Positions 30,876 to 38,670 of a DNA stretch of 38,670 nt are shown piece after piece; position 1 is the stretch's first letter; each line of letters begins with the position of its first letter. The DNA comes from JBBRGK01 sp036741355 (GTDB lineage Bacteria; Chloroflexota; Dehalococcoidia; CAUJGQ01), in the NCBI GenBank assembly GCA_036741355.1, contig DAINSK010000032.1, positions 1 to 38,670 of the forward strand, given 5' to 3'. The notes under the pieces are model-generated. The model was not told where the DNA came from. It searched no databases and was given only the letters and a program-made list of their open reading frames with translations. A program made the translations under genes and the position numbers.

Positions 30876-30881
30876 GCCGTC

Positions 30882-30887
30882 AGTGTA
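30882..30887 (-). promoter_or_regulatory. -10 candidate for a leaderless ybaK-like transcript
   Basis: Minus-strand TACACT (four of six matches) ends six bases before ATG 30875, the same distance as the TATACT box before GTG 12963. Confidence 0.32.
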
Positions 30888-30918
30888 CGCGGCAGCAGGC
30901 GCGTGCCGGAACACGCCG

Positions 30919-31926
30919 TTAGTAGTCGGGGAGCCGGTAGATGCGTTTGGCGGTGTCGTGGAACATCGCGGCGCGCTCGGCTGCTGGGAAGCTCGTTGTG
31001 AGCTTCTTGAACTGATTCCAGAGCACGGTGTATGAGCAGGAGAGCCGGTCCACCGGGAAGTTGCTTTCGAACATGCAGCGGGCGGGCCCGAACTGATCGA
31101 TCGCGTAGACGTACCAGTCTCGGTTCGCCGCGAGCAGTTCGTCGGACGTCGGCGGCCGCTCGCGCTCGTGCCAGCCGTAGCCGTTGATCGCCATCTGGAG
31201 ACCCCCGACCTTCATAACGACGTTCGGGCAGGCCGCCACCTCCGCCAGGTCGAGCTTCCATCGCGCGAAGACCTCATCCCGTTTGCCGCTATAGGAGCCT
31301 ACCCCGAGCGGTCCGCCGAGGTGGTTCAGGATGACGACGGTGTCGGTGAACGCCCGCGCGAGGTCAGCCAGCTCGGGCAGCTGGGGATGATAGAGCCATG
31401 CCTCGAAGATAAGACCGTATACCCGCAGATAAGCGAAGCCTCGCCTGAAGTCCCGGTCTAGAAAGAGGTGGGCAGGTTGCGACGCAGGTTGGTTGGGCAG
31501 CACGCCCGGCTCGGCCCACGCGGCGCGATGCCGAATGCCGCGAAAGCGCTGGGGACTGGCGGCGAGGTGCGCTTCGAGCACGGGCGCCACCCGGTCACCG
31601 AGCCGCAGGTCTGCGCTGCCGATGATGCCCGCCGCGGCGCGCAGGTCTCCGAAGCCGCCGCTAGCGCTCTGCGCAGCGATGCCCTGCACCCATTCCGTCT
31701 CGCCGACGACGCGAAACTCTTCGGGGCCAGCGGCACGGTACATCGAGCTGCACTCGATGAAGACCGTCTGGCGCACGTTCTGACCTGCCAGGTCGGCAAG
31801 CAGCTCGTCAAGGATGTAGCGGTTGCGAGGCCGGTTCCAGAAATGGTGGTGCGGGTCGATGATGGGAAGTTCGGGCTCCAGCGGGTCCTCGCGCGTTCTC
31901 TCGAGCCAATTTTCAGCGGTCGTCAT
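30919..31926 (-). CDS. Amidohydrolase-2 family metal-dependent hydrolase
   Basis: A 335-residue TIM-barrel enzyme of the amidohydrolase-2 (PF04909-type) group. IIDPHHHFW (H26, H28) opens strand 1 with the metal-binding HxH; later motifs are FRGIRHRAAW, VILNHLGGP and the catalytic-Asp region CMFESNFPVDR. The group includes lactonases and decarboxylases of aromatic or sugar acids; the FESNFPVD end resembles sugar-lactone hydrolases. ATG 31926 is taken. The stop lies 43 nt from the ybaK-like start, so the two are likely co-transcribed. Confidence 0.83.
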   Translation of the reverse strand: MTTAENWLERTREDPLEPELPIIDPHHHFWNRPRNRYILDELLADLAGQNVRQTVFIECSSMYRAAGPEEFRVVGETEWVQGIAAQSASGGFGDLRAAAGIIGSADLRLGDRVAPVLEAHLAASPQRFRGIRHRAAWAEPGVLPNQPASQPAHLFLDRDFRRGFAYLRVYGLIFEAWLYHPQLPELADLARAFTDTVVILNHLGGPLGVGSYSGKRDEVFARWKLDLAEVAACPNVVMKVGGLQMAINGYGWHERERPPTSDELLAANRDWYVYAIDQFGPARCMFESNFPVDRLSCSYTVLWNQFKKLTTSFPAAERAAMFHDTAKRIYRLPDY

Positions 31927-32090
31927 GCGTCATGCCATCCTCAGCGATAATCTCGTCAATCAACGCCATGCTTACTCGATTCGGACGCCAAACACAAACG
32001 GTCGAGGCGCGCTTGAACTGCGTACAATCGATTTTGCGCATACCCATGCACTGCCTACGCATGGATTGTGGCGGTGAGAAGGAACCCGAC

Positions 32091-32993
32091 GTGCCCGACA
32101 TCGCACTCAACGTCTCCGATGGCAACGTCGTCCTCCAGGCATCTCTTTCTGTCCCTCCAGCAGGTCGTGCTCGCGCAGGGCTCGTTCCATTGCACGGCGC
32201 CTCGGCGCCATCGCGTGGTTATTTTCTGTACCGCCATCTGACTGAGCTACTGTCGGAGCACGGAATCGCCGTACTTCGCTACGATCGCCGTCCCAGCACC
32301 GGCGACGTTCCGTTCGCGCTGCAAGCAGGGGACGCCCTCGCTGCCCTCCGGCTGCTGCGCTCCCAACCAGGTCTCGCGGACGTGCCAATCGGGCTCTGGG
32401 GCCTTAGCCAGGGAGCGTGGGCCGCGGCCACGGCCGCTGCGCACTCGGACGAGGTCGCCTTCCTTGTCCTGGTGGGCTCCGCCGGCATGAGTCCGGCTTT
32501 GCAGATGCGCTACGGAACCGCCAGGCAGCTTCGGCAGGCGGGTGAGAGCGATGAAGCGCTTCAAGAACTCGCTGAGCTGCGCTCTACCTTTGAAGCGTAC
32601 TTACGCGGTCAGCAGGGGCGAGGTGCAGCACAGGCGGTGGTCGATCGATTCGCCACGCGCCTCTGGTTCCCACTGGTCTACGTCCCACGAACGCTTCCCG
32701 AGGCGGGTTCCTGGCAGGATATGGACTTCGACCCCGAGCCGGTGTTCGCGCAAATCCATTGCCCGGTCCTCCTGTTCTATGGCGAGGACGACGACTGGGT
32801 GCCGATTGACGAAAGCATCGCCGCATGGCAACGAGCTGCCACGAGCGCCGACAACCAGGACGTCACTATTGCGCGCCTGTCGGGCACCATGCACCTCCCT
32901 ACGTTGAACCACGGCGACACCATTGCCTCCATCAGCCCCGAATATACGGGCCGTCTCACGTCGTGGTTGGAAGCGCAGTATCCCTTGACATAA
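32091..32993 (+). CDS. Alpha/beta hydrolase (acyl-peptidase/dienelactone-hydrolase-like)
   Basis: A 300-residue alpha/beta hydrolase. GLVPLHGASAPSRGYFLYRHLTELLSEHGIAVLRYDRR is the oxyanion and first-helix region, where LVPLHG replaces the usual LV.HG. GLWGLSQGAWAAATAAA holds the nucleophile elbow G-L-S-Q-G. LLFYGEDDDWVPIDES has the acidic residue and GTMHLPTL the catalytic His. I take GTG 32091, because AAGGA (32079-32083) lies seven bases before it and the domain starts here; earlier ATGs at 32046 and 32061 would add an odd Cys-rich N-terminus. Ester, peptide or lactone substrate is unknown. Confidence 0.78.
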   Translation: MPDIALNVSDGNVVLQASLSVPPAGRARAGLVPLHGASAPSRGYFLYRHLTELLSEHGIAVLRYDRRPSTGDVPFALQAGDALAALRLLRSQPGLADVPIGLWGLSQGAWAAATAAAHSDEVAFLVLVGSAGMSPALQMRYGTARQLRQAGESDEALQELAELRSTFEAYLRGQQGRGAAQAVVDRFATRLWFPLVYVPRTLPEAGSWQDMDFDPEPVFAQIHCPVLLFYGEDDDWVPIDESIAAWQRAATSADNQDVTIARLSGTMHLPTLNHGDTIASISPEYTGRLTSWLEAQYPLT

Positions 32994-33038
32994 GACCACC
33001 AGCACGGATGGCTGCGCCGGCCGACGTTGTCCAGGTGT

Positions 33039-34202
33039 CTACGCGTACCCGTACGCCGCCTGGGCATCGATCTCTTCGCCGCCGAACGTGCTGATGAACA
33101 TGCGGCCGTCGTCGGCGTAGCGGACGCGCATGCCCTGCCGCGGCGGCTTGCCGGCGCGGGCTTCGAGCAACGCCTGTGTCATCTGGACCAGCGGCGCCAT
33201 GAAGTCGCCGTAGTATTCGGCTACCGTCGCGTCGGCGCTGTACTTCTTCCAGGTCTTGCCCTCGGAGATCGTCGAACCGGAGAGACCGCCGGTCTCGACC
33301 GGGTCAAGGGAGATGCGCAGGCCGTAGTTGTGCTTCTTGAGATCGCGCCGGTCGAGCATGTAGGCGCAGGCCATCGACTGCTGACCGTAGTTGCGCGGCG
33401 CCCCGCCTCCCAACGTGATCAGCCCCGCACGGCCGCCCGCGTCCTCCACCGCCGCGTTCACCGCCACCATGTCCAGCGGCTCTTTAACCGGGTCCAGCAT
33501 CAGCTTCCGCCCCGTCTGCTTTCGATAGTGCGCAAGGTCGGTGGTAATGTCGCCGTCGGCAGGGCTGGGACAGAAGATCGGGATGCCTTCGCGTGCGGCG
33601 GAGGTGATCATGCCATCTGCACGGCCGTGCGGGGTTTCCGGCAGCCAGAGACCGAGACGGTAGAAGTACTCGCTTGGCGTGTACGCCCGCTGGTCGCTGA
33701 GCGTCGCGGCGAATTCGGCGATCACGTCCTCGTTGGAATTTAGCTCGTTTTCGTCGCCGTACGTGTTCCAGTAGCGGTTGATGTCCAGCCGCTGCAACTG
33801 GTTGTCGTCGACGTGTGGCGTGCCATGGTAATGGTGCAGACCGCGCACTTCGGTGAGGTCGTGGGTGATCTGTGCCGGCGTGGTGACGATGAAATCGACG
33901 AAGTGGTGCTCGATCAGCGCCCGCATCGTAGCGCCGAGACCGAAGGGGATGTAGGCCCCGGCAATCGTCAGCCAGACAGCCTGCTTGTCGCGGCCCAGCA
34001 TCTCCTCCCACCCCAGGTATACGCCGGCAAGGTTGCTGAGCGGGCCGCTTCCGTGCGCGAGCATCCGAAAGAAGTCCGGGCCGCTGGTGCCGGCCAGCGG
34101 AATCGGCGGCTGCACCGGCGACGTGAAGAACGGCGCCCGCTCACGTTCGTAATCGGCGTCCGGTCCCCGATCGTGTGGCTGCTGGTGGTCGGAATGCTGC
34201 AT
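33039..34202 (-). CDS. Deoxyhypusine-synthase-like protein
   Basis: A 387-residue bacterial member of the deoxyhypusine synthase (DHS) family. VWLTIAGAYIPFGLGATMRALIEHHFVDFIVTTPAQITHDL, then LHHYHGTPHVDD..L..L.INRYWNTY and GLITLGGGAPRNY, are the NAD- and spermidine-binding core. SEGKTWKK has the Lys (K316) equivalent to the one that forms the enzyme-butylamine intermediate (SWGK in eukaryotic DHS). Bacteria lack hypusine; related enzymes make homospermidine from putrescine, which is the likely role here. The divergent neighbour is a SUI1-like gene. Confidence 0.82.
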   Translation of the reverse strand: MQHSDHQQPHDRGPDADYERERAPFFTSPVQPPIPLAGTSGPDFFRMLAHGSGPLSNLAGVYLGWEEMLGRDKQAVWLTIAGAYIPFGLGATMRALIEHHFVDFIVTTPAQITHDLTEVRGLHHYHGTPHVDDNQLQRLDINRYWNTYGDENELNSNEDVIAEFAATLSDQRAYTPSEYFYRLGLWLPETPHGRADGMITSAAREGIPIFCPSPADGDITTDLAHYRKQTGRKLMLDPVKEPLDMVAVNAAVEDAGGRAGLITLGGGAPRNYGQQSMACAYMLDRRDLKKHNYGLRISLDPVETGGLSGSTISEGKTWKKYSADATVAEYYGDFMAPLVQMTQALLEARAGKPPRQGMRVRYADDGRMFISTFGGEEIDAQAAYGYA

Positions 34203-34356
34203 GCGGCACCTCCCGCTACAGCTTACCCTGACCGTCAGGTTGGGCTATGAAGCGCCGCCGGGAGAGCGATTCCCGCCGCAGTTGGCAGCGGATATGCTGA
34301 CAATCGATTGGGATCCCGCGGCGCCTGCCGAAAACCGCGCGAAATGAATTTGCCCC

Positions 34357-34737
34357 GTGCAGCAGAAGAACCGCCCTGTCTATTCTACCGACGGCCGCAC
34401 CGTCACTGATCGGCGCGTCCAGCGCTGCTCAGACTGCCAGCGTCCACTGGCCGGCTGCGTTTGCAAGGACCGAGCGACGAAGCATAAGGGGGTAGGCGAC
34501 GGCATCGTGCGGATCTCGCGGGACCGTAAACAGCGTGGCGGCAAGACGGTCACCGTGGTCACAGGGCTTCAGGGGAGCGACGAACAACTCGCCGAGCTTG
34601 CGGGAAAGCTGAAGCGGCTGTGTGGCTCGGGCGGGACGGCGAAGGACGGCGCTATCGAGGTGCAAGGGGACCACCGCGAGCTGATCGCCGAAGCGCTGCG
34701 CGGCATGGGTATCACTGTGAGGCTGGCGGGAGGGTGA
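34357..34737 (+). CDS. SUI1/eIF1-like translation factor (YciH type)
   Basis: A 126-residue YciH-like protein. After a Cys-containing N-terminus (CSDCQRPLAGCVC, possibly zinc-binding) come DGIVRISRDRKQRGGKTVTVVTGLQGSDEQLAELAGKLKRLCGSGGTAKDGAIEVQGDHRELIAEALRGMG, the SUI1 domain with its R..RGGK.VT...G and K..CG.GG(T)....IE.QGD motifs. It is thought to influence start-codon choice or initiation on leaderless messages. Start GTG 34357 lacks a ribosome site; no ATG fits. Confidence 0.85.
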   Translation: MQQKNRPVYSTDGRTVTDRRVQRCSDCQRPLAGCVCKDRATKHKGVGDGIVRISRDRKQRGGKTVTVVTGLQGSDEQLAELAGKLKRLCGSGGTAKDGAIEVQGDHRELIAEALRGMGITVRLAGG

Positions 34738-34813
34738 GGACAACATTGTAAACAGAGTGCATACGCGGCTGTTGGGTTTTACCTGATCGAGGGCGGGCTG
34801 GCGCTTTACGAAG

Positions 34814-36343
34814 CTACCCGTTCGGTACCTCCACCATCAAGCCCATGCCCTGCTCGGGGTTACGTCGCAGCATGAAGCTCCCACCGATCGACTCCGCCCG
34901 CTCTTTCATGCCGATGAGGCCGAGCTTGCCGTGACGTACGAGGTCAGCGAGGTTTGCGGGCGGCAGAAATCCATTGCCGTCGTCGGTTATCGTCAGCCCT
35001 GTGACGTTATCGCAGAAGCACAGCTCCACGGTCGCCGTCGTGGCGTTTGCGTGCTTCAAAATGTTCCGTAGCGCTTCCTGGGCGATACGAAACAGTGCGA
35101 GCTCCAACCGAGGGCTCAGGCGGCGCGGGTCCCCCGTGATGTGCAGGTGCGCGCCACCCACCAGATGGCTGTGCGCATCTTCGACGACCATCTCGATGGC
35201 GGCCAAGAGGCCCAGGTCATCGAGGACCGAGGGCCGCAAATCGCGGCTGAAACGACGCACCGACCGCAGGATATTATGCGCTGTCTCGAGCGATTCCTGC
35301 GCCGGGCGTTTGCATACTCCGCCGGCATGCAGCTCGAGTTCTTCGAGCTGCCTCACGAGGTGTACCAGCTCTTGCGCGGTATCATCGTGCAGCTCGCGAG
35401 CGATGCGCAGCCGCTCCTCCTCTTGCGCCTGCGTCACCTGCCGGACGTACGATTCCAGGTCTTCTTGTCGTTGCCGGTAGAGACGGGTGTTCTGTACTGC
35501 CACCGAGATCTCGCGCGCTGCGGTCGTCAGCAGTTCGACCCGGTCCTCCGCCAGTACATCGCCACTGTCCGCGGTGGCCGTCAGCATGCCCAGCAGGCCG
35601 CTCTCGCCCACCAGTGGAATGGATACCGTGCACCAATCTCCAGCCGCATCCCCACGCGTTGCAGAGGCAGCGACGTCGTCAGTTTGGGCCTGGGCGACGG
35701 GCGAGCTTGCTCCATCACCCTCCTCGATGATCAGCGCTTCGGCACCCGTAGTTGCCGGTTCCAAGCAGAGCGATATCGACCTGAGCGGCAAGCCGGAGCG
35801 CAGTTGGTGCAACACGACCGGCAGCCGCTCCTCTACTTCCAGCGTATGGCTGAGGCCTTCGCTGACGGCCTTCAACAGGTTGAGGCTCGCGCTGGTCCGC
35901 TCGGCTCGGAGGCGCTCCTGCCTCTCACGTTGCACCCGCCAGGCGACGAGCATGCCGACAAACACGGCAACTACCAACTGGAAGACCTCGGTAAGCCAAT
36001 GCTCCTCAGAATGGTGCCAGACCCATGTACTCGGTGAGGTCAGGACCACGCCCCACAGCGCCGTCATCAGCGCCCCTTCCCAGCCGAAGGTCAGGGAGGC
36101 ATAGACGAGGGGCACGATGTAGAGCGTGATGGCGACGTCGTGAAAGATCCCGGCCGGGCTCGTAAAGCCGAACACTTCGATGCTGTAGTGCAGCATGGTT
36201 ACGCCGGCAACGAGGCCCTGGACCTGCCAGAACTGCCTGCTATGCAGGCGCTGCGGTATGTGAGCGACGAACGTCCGTAAGTGACCGGCCTGCGTCGCCA
36301 GAGGCAGCGGTTGCCAGACTCGGGCTGCAGGATCAATCTTCAT
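34814..36343 (-). CDS. NarX/DegS-type sensor histidine kinase with GAF-like region
   Basis: A 509-residue sensor. Four to five N-terminal membrane segments (about residues 40-140) lead to a coiled coil, a GAF-like region (about 150-290: SLCLEPATTGAEALIIEEGD...CTVSIPLVGESGLLGMLTATAD), the HisKA_3 dimerisation helix with RIARELHDDTAQELVHL (phospho-His H319) and a C-terminal ATPase domain (RIAQEALRNILKHANATTATVELCF; TDDGNGFLP; GLIGMKERAESIGG). It would phosphorylate the response regulator encoded just upstream; the two genes overlap by 11 nt. Confidence 0.9.
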   Translation of the reverse strand: MKIDPAARVWQPLPLATQAGHLRTFVAHIPQRLHSRQFWQVQGLVAGVTMLHYSIEVFGFTSPAGIFHDVAITLYIVPLVYASLTFGWEGALMTALWGVVLTSPSTWVWHHSEEHWLTEVFQLVVAVFVGMLVAWRVQRERQERLRAERTSASLNLLKAVSEGLSHTLEVEERLPVVLHQLRSGLPLRSISLCLEPATTGAEALIIEEGDGASSPVAQAQTDDVAASATRGDAAGDWCTVSIPLVGESGLLGMLTATADSGDVLAEDRVELLTTAAREISVAVQNTRLYRQRQEDLESYVRQVTQAQEEERLRIARELHDDTAQELVHLVRQLEELELHAGGVCKRPAQESLETAHNILRSVRRFSRDLRPSVLDDLGLLAAIEMVVEDAHSHLVGGAHLHITGDPRRLSPRLELALFRIAQEALRNILKHANATTATVELCFCDNVTGLTITDDGNGFLPPANLADLVRHGKLGLIGMKERAESIGGSFMLRRNPEQGMGLMVEVPNG

Positions 36344-37013
36344 TGAGGTCCTCCAGCGCGATCAGGCCGCGCTTTAGCCCGGCGATCACCGCCTCGGTGC
36401 GTGAGCCGACGTCGAGCTTGTTGAAGATGTGCGTCAGGTGGACCTGCACCGTCCGCATGCTGAAGTACAGCGCTGCGGCGATCTCGGCGTTCGTCATGCC
36501 GCGGGCCGCCAAGCGCAGCACTTCCTGCTCTCGCTCGGTGAGCACCCTGCCTGTCGCTGCGGCCGCCTCCTGCTCCTTGCCCTGCGGCGACTTGCCCGCG
36601 GCAAAGCGGGCGAGCACTTTCCGCGCGATGGCGGGATGGAGCACCGGCTCGCCGGCATAGACGGCCCGTACCGCCCGCACCAACTCTGCGGAGGCGACGT
36701 CCTTGAGCAGGTAGCCCGCCGCCCCGGCGGCGAGCACCGCGTACACATACTGGTCGTCGTCGTACGCGGTGAGGATCAGCACCGCGGTCCCCGGACGCGT
36801 GGCTTTGATCTTCTCCGTCGCCTCGATGCCGCCCATCACCGGCATCGAGATGTCCATCAGCACCACGTCCGGCTCCAGGTTTGCGACGAGGGCAAGCGCT
36901 TCCGCCCCGTTCACGGCCTCGCCGACGACCTCCATATCCGCCTCGTGCTGGAGCAGCTGTCGCGTGCCTTCACGCACGACGGGATGATCCTCGGCGATGA
37001 GGACTCGGATCAT
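36333..37013 (-). CDS. NarL-family response regulator, partner of the adjacent kinase
   Basis: A 226-residue regulator: receiver domain (IAEDH acidic pair near residue 8-9, VVLMDISMP with D54, YLLKDVAS switch Lys) and LuxR-type helix-turn-helix (LTEREQEVLRLAARGMTNAEIAAALYFSMRTVQVHLTHIFNKL). ATG 37013 starts the domain exactly; AAGGGA is immediately upstream but too close to be ideal. It is the first gene of the two-gene operon. The cupredoxin genes start 270 nt away on the other strand, so they are natural candidates for its targets. The divergent stretch 37014-37283 holds no gene. Confidence 0.88.
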   Translation of the reverse strand: MIRVLIAEDHPVVREGTRQLLQHEADMEVVGEAVNGAEALALVANLEPDVVLMDISMPVMGGIEATEKIKATRPGTAVLILTAYDDDQYVYAVLAAGAAGYLLKDVASAELVRAVRAVYAGEPVLHPAIARKVLARFAAGKSPQGKEQEAAAATGRVLTEREQEVLRLAARGMTNAEIAAALYFSMRTVQVHLTHIFNKLDVGSRTEAVIAGLKRGLIALEDLNED

Positions 37014-37283
37014 TCCCTTGTTGGCTTGAACGTCCACGTGCGAGATTCTAACGCCGCAGGGCGTGGCGCGGCTGTCAGGCTTTGCCCCACTCCGTGCCGC
37101 CTCAATGTCCAGCACCCTCCTTACACCAAACGCGCAACGATGCGGCGGCAACTCTGCGGTGTCGGCGGATGTGCACCCTCCGACTGCGCGCGATGCTGAT
37201 GTTGAACACCGCGCCAGCCGTGTCGGCTCTCGTGAGCCTTCAGTTGGTTCGGCAAAAACGAGGAACGAACGGAGAGGAAAATC

Positions 37284-37808
37284 ATGAATCGCGTACCGCG
37301 TACTATCTGGCTTGCTCTAGCGGTGGGAGTAATCATGCTCGCGGGGGCATTCGTCATCCCCACGTCCCGCGCCACGCTCCGCGTGGCGGCACAGACCGAC
37401 ACCGGCGTCAACGTGAACATCTACGCGACGGAGTTCAGCTTCCGCGTCTCGCCGCCGACGGTGTCGGCGGGTCTGGTGCACTTCGTCTTCTTCAACGCCA
37501 GTCAGACCTACGTGCACGAGGTGTGGGTCTACCCGCAGGACCAGCCCCAGCTGGCCCAGATGCTCGCGCTGAAGCGGGCCGGGACGGATGCGGACGAGAA
37601 CGACTACCTGCAGGGCATCGCCGGCGATGTCGAAGATGTCGCGCCCGGACAGGTGGCCACCTTCGACGCGCTTCTTACTCCCGGGACGTATGAGATGGGC
37701 TGCTTCAAGAACACGGACATCACCGGCCAAACGATGAACCACTACGACATGGGCATGCACACCCTGTTCACCGTGACGCCCCTGACGCCCCCGGACGCGG
37801 GCAACTAG
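37284..37808 (+). CDS. Secreted cupredoxin with long copper loop
   Basis: A 174-residue blue-copper-type protein with a Sec signal peptide (TIWLALAVGVIMLAGAFVI). Likely copper ligands are H78 (YVHEVWVY), C140 (YEMGCFKN), H153 and M158 (MNHYDMGM). The Cys-to-His spacing is 13 residues, against two to five in plastocyanin or azurin, so the C-terminal loop is unusually long; the sequence between H78 and C140 also has an acidic insertion (RAGTDADENDYLQG). It could carry electrons outside the membrane. GGAGAGGAAAA precedes ATG 37284. A hairpin terminator follows. Confidence 0.72.
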   Translation: MNRVPRTIWLALAVGVIMLAGAFVIPTSRATLRVAAQTDTGVNVNIYATEFSFRVSPPTVSAGLVHFVFFNASQTYVHEVWVYPQDQPQLAQMLALKRAGTDADENDYLQGIAGDVEDVAPGQVATFDALLTPGTYEMGCFKNTDITGQTMNHYDMGMHTLFTVTPLTPPDAGN

Positions 37809-37836
37809 GGCCAGTAGCCAGTCGCTCGTGAGCGCT

Positions 37837-37878
37837 ACCAGCACCCCGCAACACCGCCGGGGGTGCCGGTGTTTTGGC
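37837..37878 (+). terminator. Rho-independent terminator after cupredoxin 1
   Basis: GCACCCCG (37841-37848) pairs with CGGGG-G-TGC (37858-37866) with one bulged base, extended by ACC/GGT across a mismatch, then GTGTTTTGG. Nearly the same sequence follows cupredoxin 2. Confidence 0.65.
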
Positions 37879-37953
37879 TCTGCAGTCGTGGCGGTTATCG
37901 TGACCCTTGGAATGATGCGACGAGAATCACCAACAAAAAGAGGAGAAGGAACC

Positions 37954-37989
37954 ATGCATCGCGCACCGCATACTATTTGGCTTGCTCTA
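37954..37989. repeat. Duplicated 5' coding segment of cupredoxin 1 (37284-37319)
   Basis: The 36 nt from the ATG differ from 37284-37319 at four positions. Similarity ends sharply after CTTGCTCTA in both. It has been joined in frame ahead of the ribosome site and ATG of cupredoxin 2. Confidence 0.8.
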
Positions 37990-38379
37990 ACGAGGAGTCT
38001 GACCATGTCCCGGTTCCAGGTAGTTTCGGCGGCGGCCCTCGTGGCTGCAGCCGCTTTCGTGTTCCCGCTGCTTGGTACTGGTCAACATCAGGGCGCTCGG
38101 GCTCAGGCCGTGGCTGAAGTTGACATGCTCGGCACGCATTTCATCCCGCAGGACATCACCATCACGGCCGGCACCGTCGTCACCTTTGTCAACACGGAGG
38201 ACCAGCCTGGCGGCTCTGGGGCGGTGCATTTCGTGAACAACGCGGCGGATGGAAGCTTGATCGTGCCCGGCCTGCTCAGCCCCGGTGACTCGTTCTCGGT
38301 CGAATTCGATAACCCGGGAATCATCTCCTACAACTGCTCGATTCACCCCGGCATGGTCGGGACAATTACCGTCCAGTAG
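37954..38379 (+). CDS. Secreted plastocyanin-like cupredoxin
   Basis: A 141-residue small blue copper protein. Ligands: H92 (AVHFVNN) and the classical loop YNCSIHPGM (C128, H131, M134). Two starts are possible. ATG 37954 has a strong AGGAGAAGGA, but its first 12 codons copy the start of cupredoxin 1. ATG 38005 has its own GAGGAG (37993-37998) and begins a standard signal peptide (MSRFQVVSAAALVAAAAFVFPLL). The second is probably the original start. It may pass electrons to or from cupredoxin 1 or a terminal oxidase or reductase. Confidence 0.82.
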   Translation: MHRAPHTIWLALTRSLTMSRFQVVSAAALVAAAAFVFPLLGTGQHQGARAQAVAEVDMLGTHFIPQDITITAGTVVTFVNTEDQPGGSGAVHFVNNAADGSLIVPGLLSPGDSFSVEFDNPGIISYNCSIHPGMVGTITVQ

Positions 38380-38469
38380 CGGAGCACAACACTCCGGGGT
38401 AGTATTGCCGCTTCGCGCCCACTACTGGCGCAGGTCCGGCCGAGTGTGGCCAGGCGATTGCAGGCGCTA

Positions 38470-38510
38470 CCAGCACCCCGGCAGCGTTGCCGGGGTGCTG
38501 GTGTTTTGGC
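38470..38510 (+). terminator. Rho-independent terminator after cupredoxin 2
   Basis: A perfect 14-bp stem (38470-38483 with 38488-38501), loop GCGT, then TGTTTTGG. The 17 nt at 38464-38480 are identical to 37832-37848 in the first terminator. Confidence 0.8.
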
Positions 38511-38670
38511 GCGCCCCATGCCCGCAGCGCCGATTCAGCAGCAGGGCTGATGCCGTCCTCCGGCGTGCTGTGCACCGGAGCGATAGCTGATGGTGGGGAA
38601 GCTACGCCGCGTTGCCGGTGTCGGAAGCTGAGCGTGTTGGTGACGCGCGGCGCAGGCGATGAGGATCGGC
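38511..38670. other. No gene seen up to the window edge
   Basis: Beyond the second terminator I see no frame with coding character, ribosome site or conserved motif before the end of the window. The stretch 38380-38463 before the terminator is also empty. Confidence 0.5.

Noticed and set aside
31932..32090. 53-residue N-terminal extension of the alpha/beta hydrolase
   Set aside because: A better ribosome site lies before GTG 32091 and the domain begins there; the extension is Cys/Arg-rich without family similarity.
35141..36037. 298-codon plus-strand frame opposite the histidine kinase
   Set aside because: Antisense shadow of a kinase with all its motifs.
1..38670. CRISPR array, transposase or integrase
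   Set aside because: No regularly spaced short repeats and no DDE, tyrosine or serine recombinase motif in any frame; the repeats present are palindromic or gene-derived.
1..38670. tRNA or rRNA genes
   Set aside because: No TPsiC-arm-like sequence in a clover-leaf context and no rRNA-like stretch was recognised.

Overview
The window is GC-rich, densely coded bacterial chromosome. The gene families (DUF4389, DUF4012, an F420-type nitroreductase-fold protein, UPF0175/DUF3368 toxin-antitoxin, a bacterial deoxyhypusine-synthase-like enzyme, a SUI1/eIF1-like protein, several class III CoA-transferases and URO-D-like proteins) point to Chloroflexota, probably an environmental lineage. This is inferred from family content only; the window holds no rRNA or tRNA gene that I can recognise.

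Layout. 1-5219: end of a TraB/GumN-like gene, then a four-gene run (URO-D-like, agmatinase-family ureohydrolase, deazaflavin-type small protein, Ser/Thr dehydratase) facing a class III CoA-transferase. 5515-7202: a tandem DUF4389 membrane protein, a displaced 3' end of a glycosyltransferase gene, a decayed antitoxin, and a UPF0175/DUF3368 toxin-antitoxin pair. 7238-15823: an exopolysaccharide region with a GT2 glycosyltransferase, DUF4012 protein, lipoprotein, phosphoglycosyl transferase, PAP2 phosphatase, secreted glycoside hydrolase and flippase. 15889-18413: a methyltransferase, then a GAF protein overlapping a cytoplasmic subtilase. 18492-24708: a YtcJ-type amidohydrolase, a NarL-type regulator, small hypotheticals, a scar of a deleted etfBA operon, a secreted protein and an amidase. 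24716-29191: a second CoA-transferase, then a tight run hicA-hicB-GNAT-pdp-AhpD-like. 29300-30342: an AbrB/VapC toxin-antitoxin pair followed by a displaced copy of the AhpD-like gene's 3' end. 30381-34737: YbaK, amidohydrolase-2, alpha/beta hydrolase, DHS-like and SUI1-like genes. 34814-38670: a NarX/NarL-type two-component system divergent from two cupredoxin genes.

The most unusual signal is a recurring architecture. Two unrelated toxin-antitoxin modules are each bracketed by direct repeats made of the 3' coding end and stop codon of the adjacent host gene (GT2 at 7249-7357 and 6170-6280; AhpD-like at 29090-29191 and 30241-30342). In the second case the two 102-nt copies differ at four positions, all synonymous, so the displaced copy looks like the 3' end of a functional homologue rather than drifting debris. 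This suggests that small toxin-antitoxin cassettes enter at gene 3' ends and rebuild the host gene, although no recombinase is visible. Other signs of a fluid genome are an etfB-start/etfA-tail deletion scar, a composite palindromic intergenic repeat present in two full and one partial copy and reaching into coding ends, and duplicated 5' and terminator modules around the cupredoxins.
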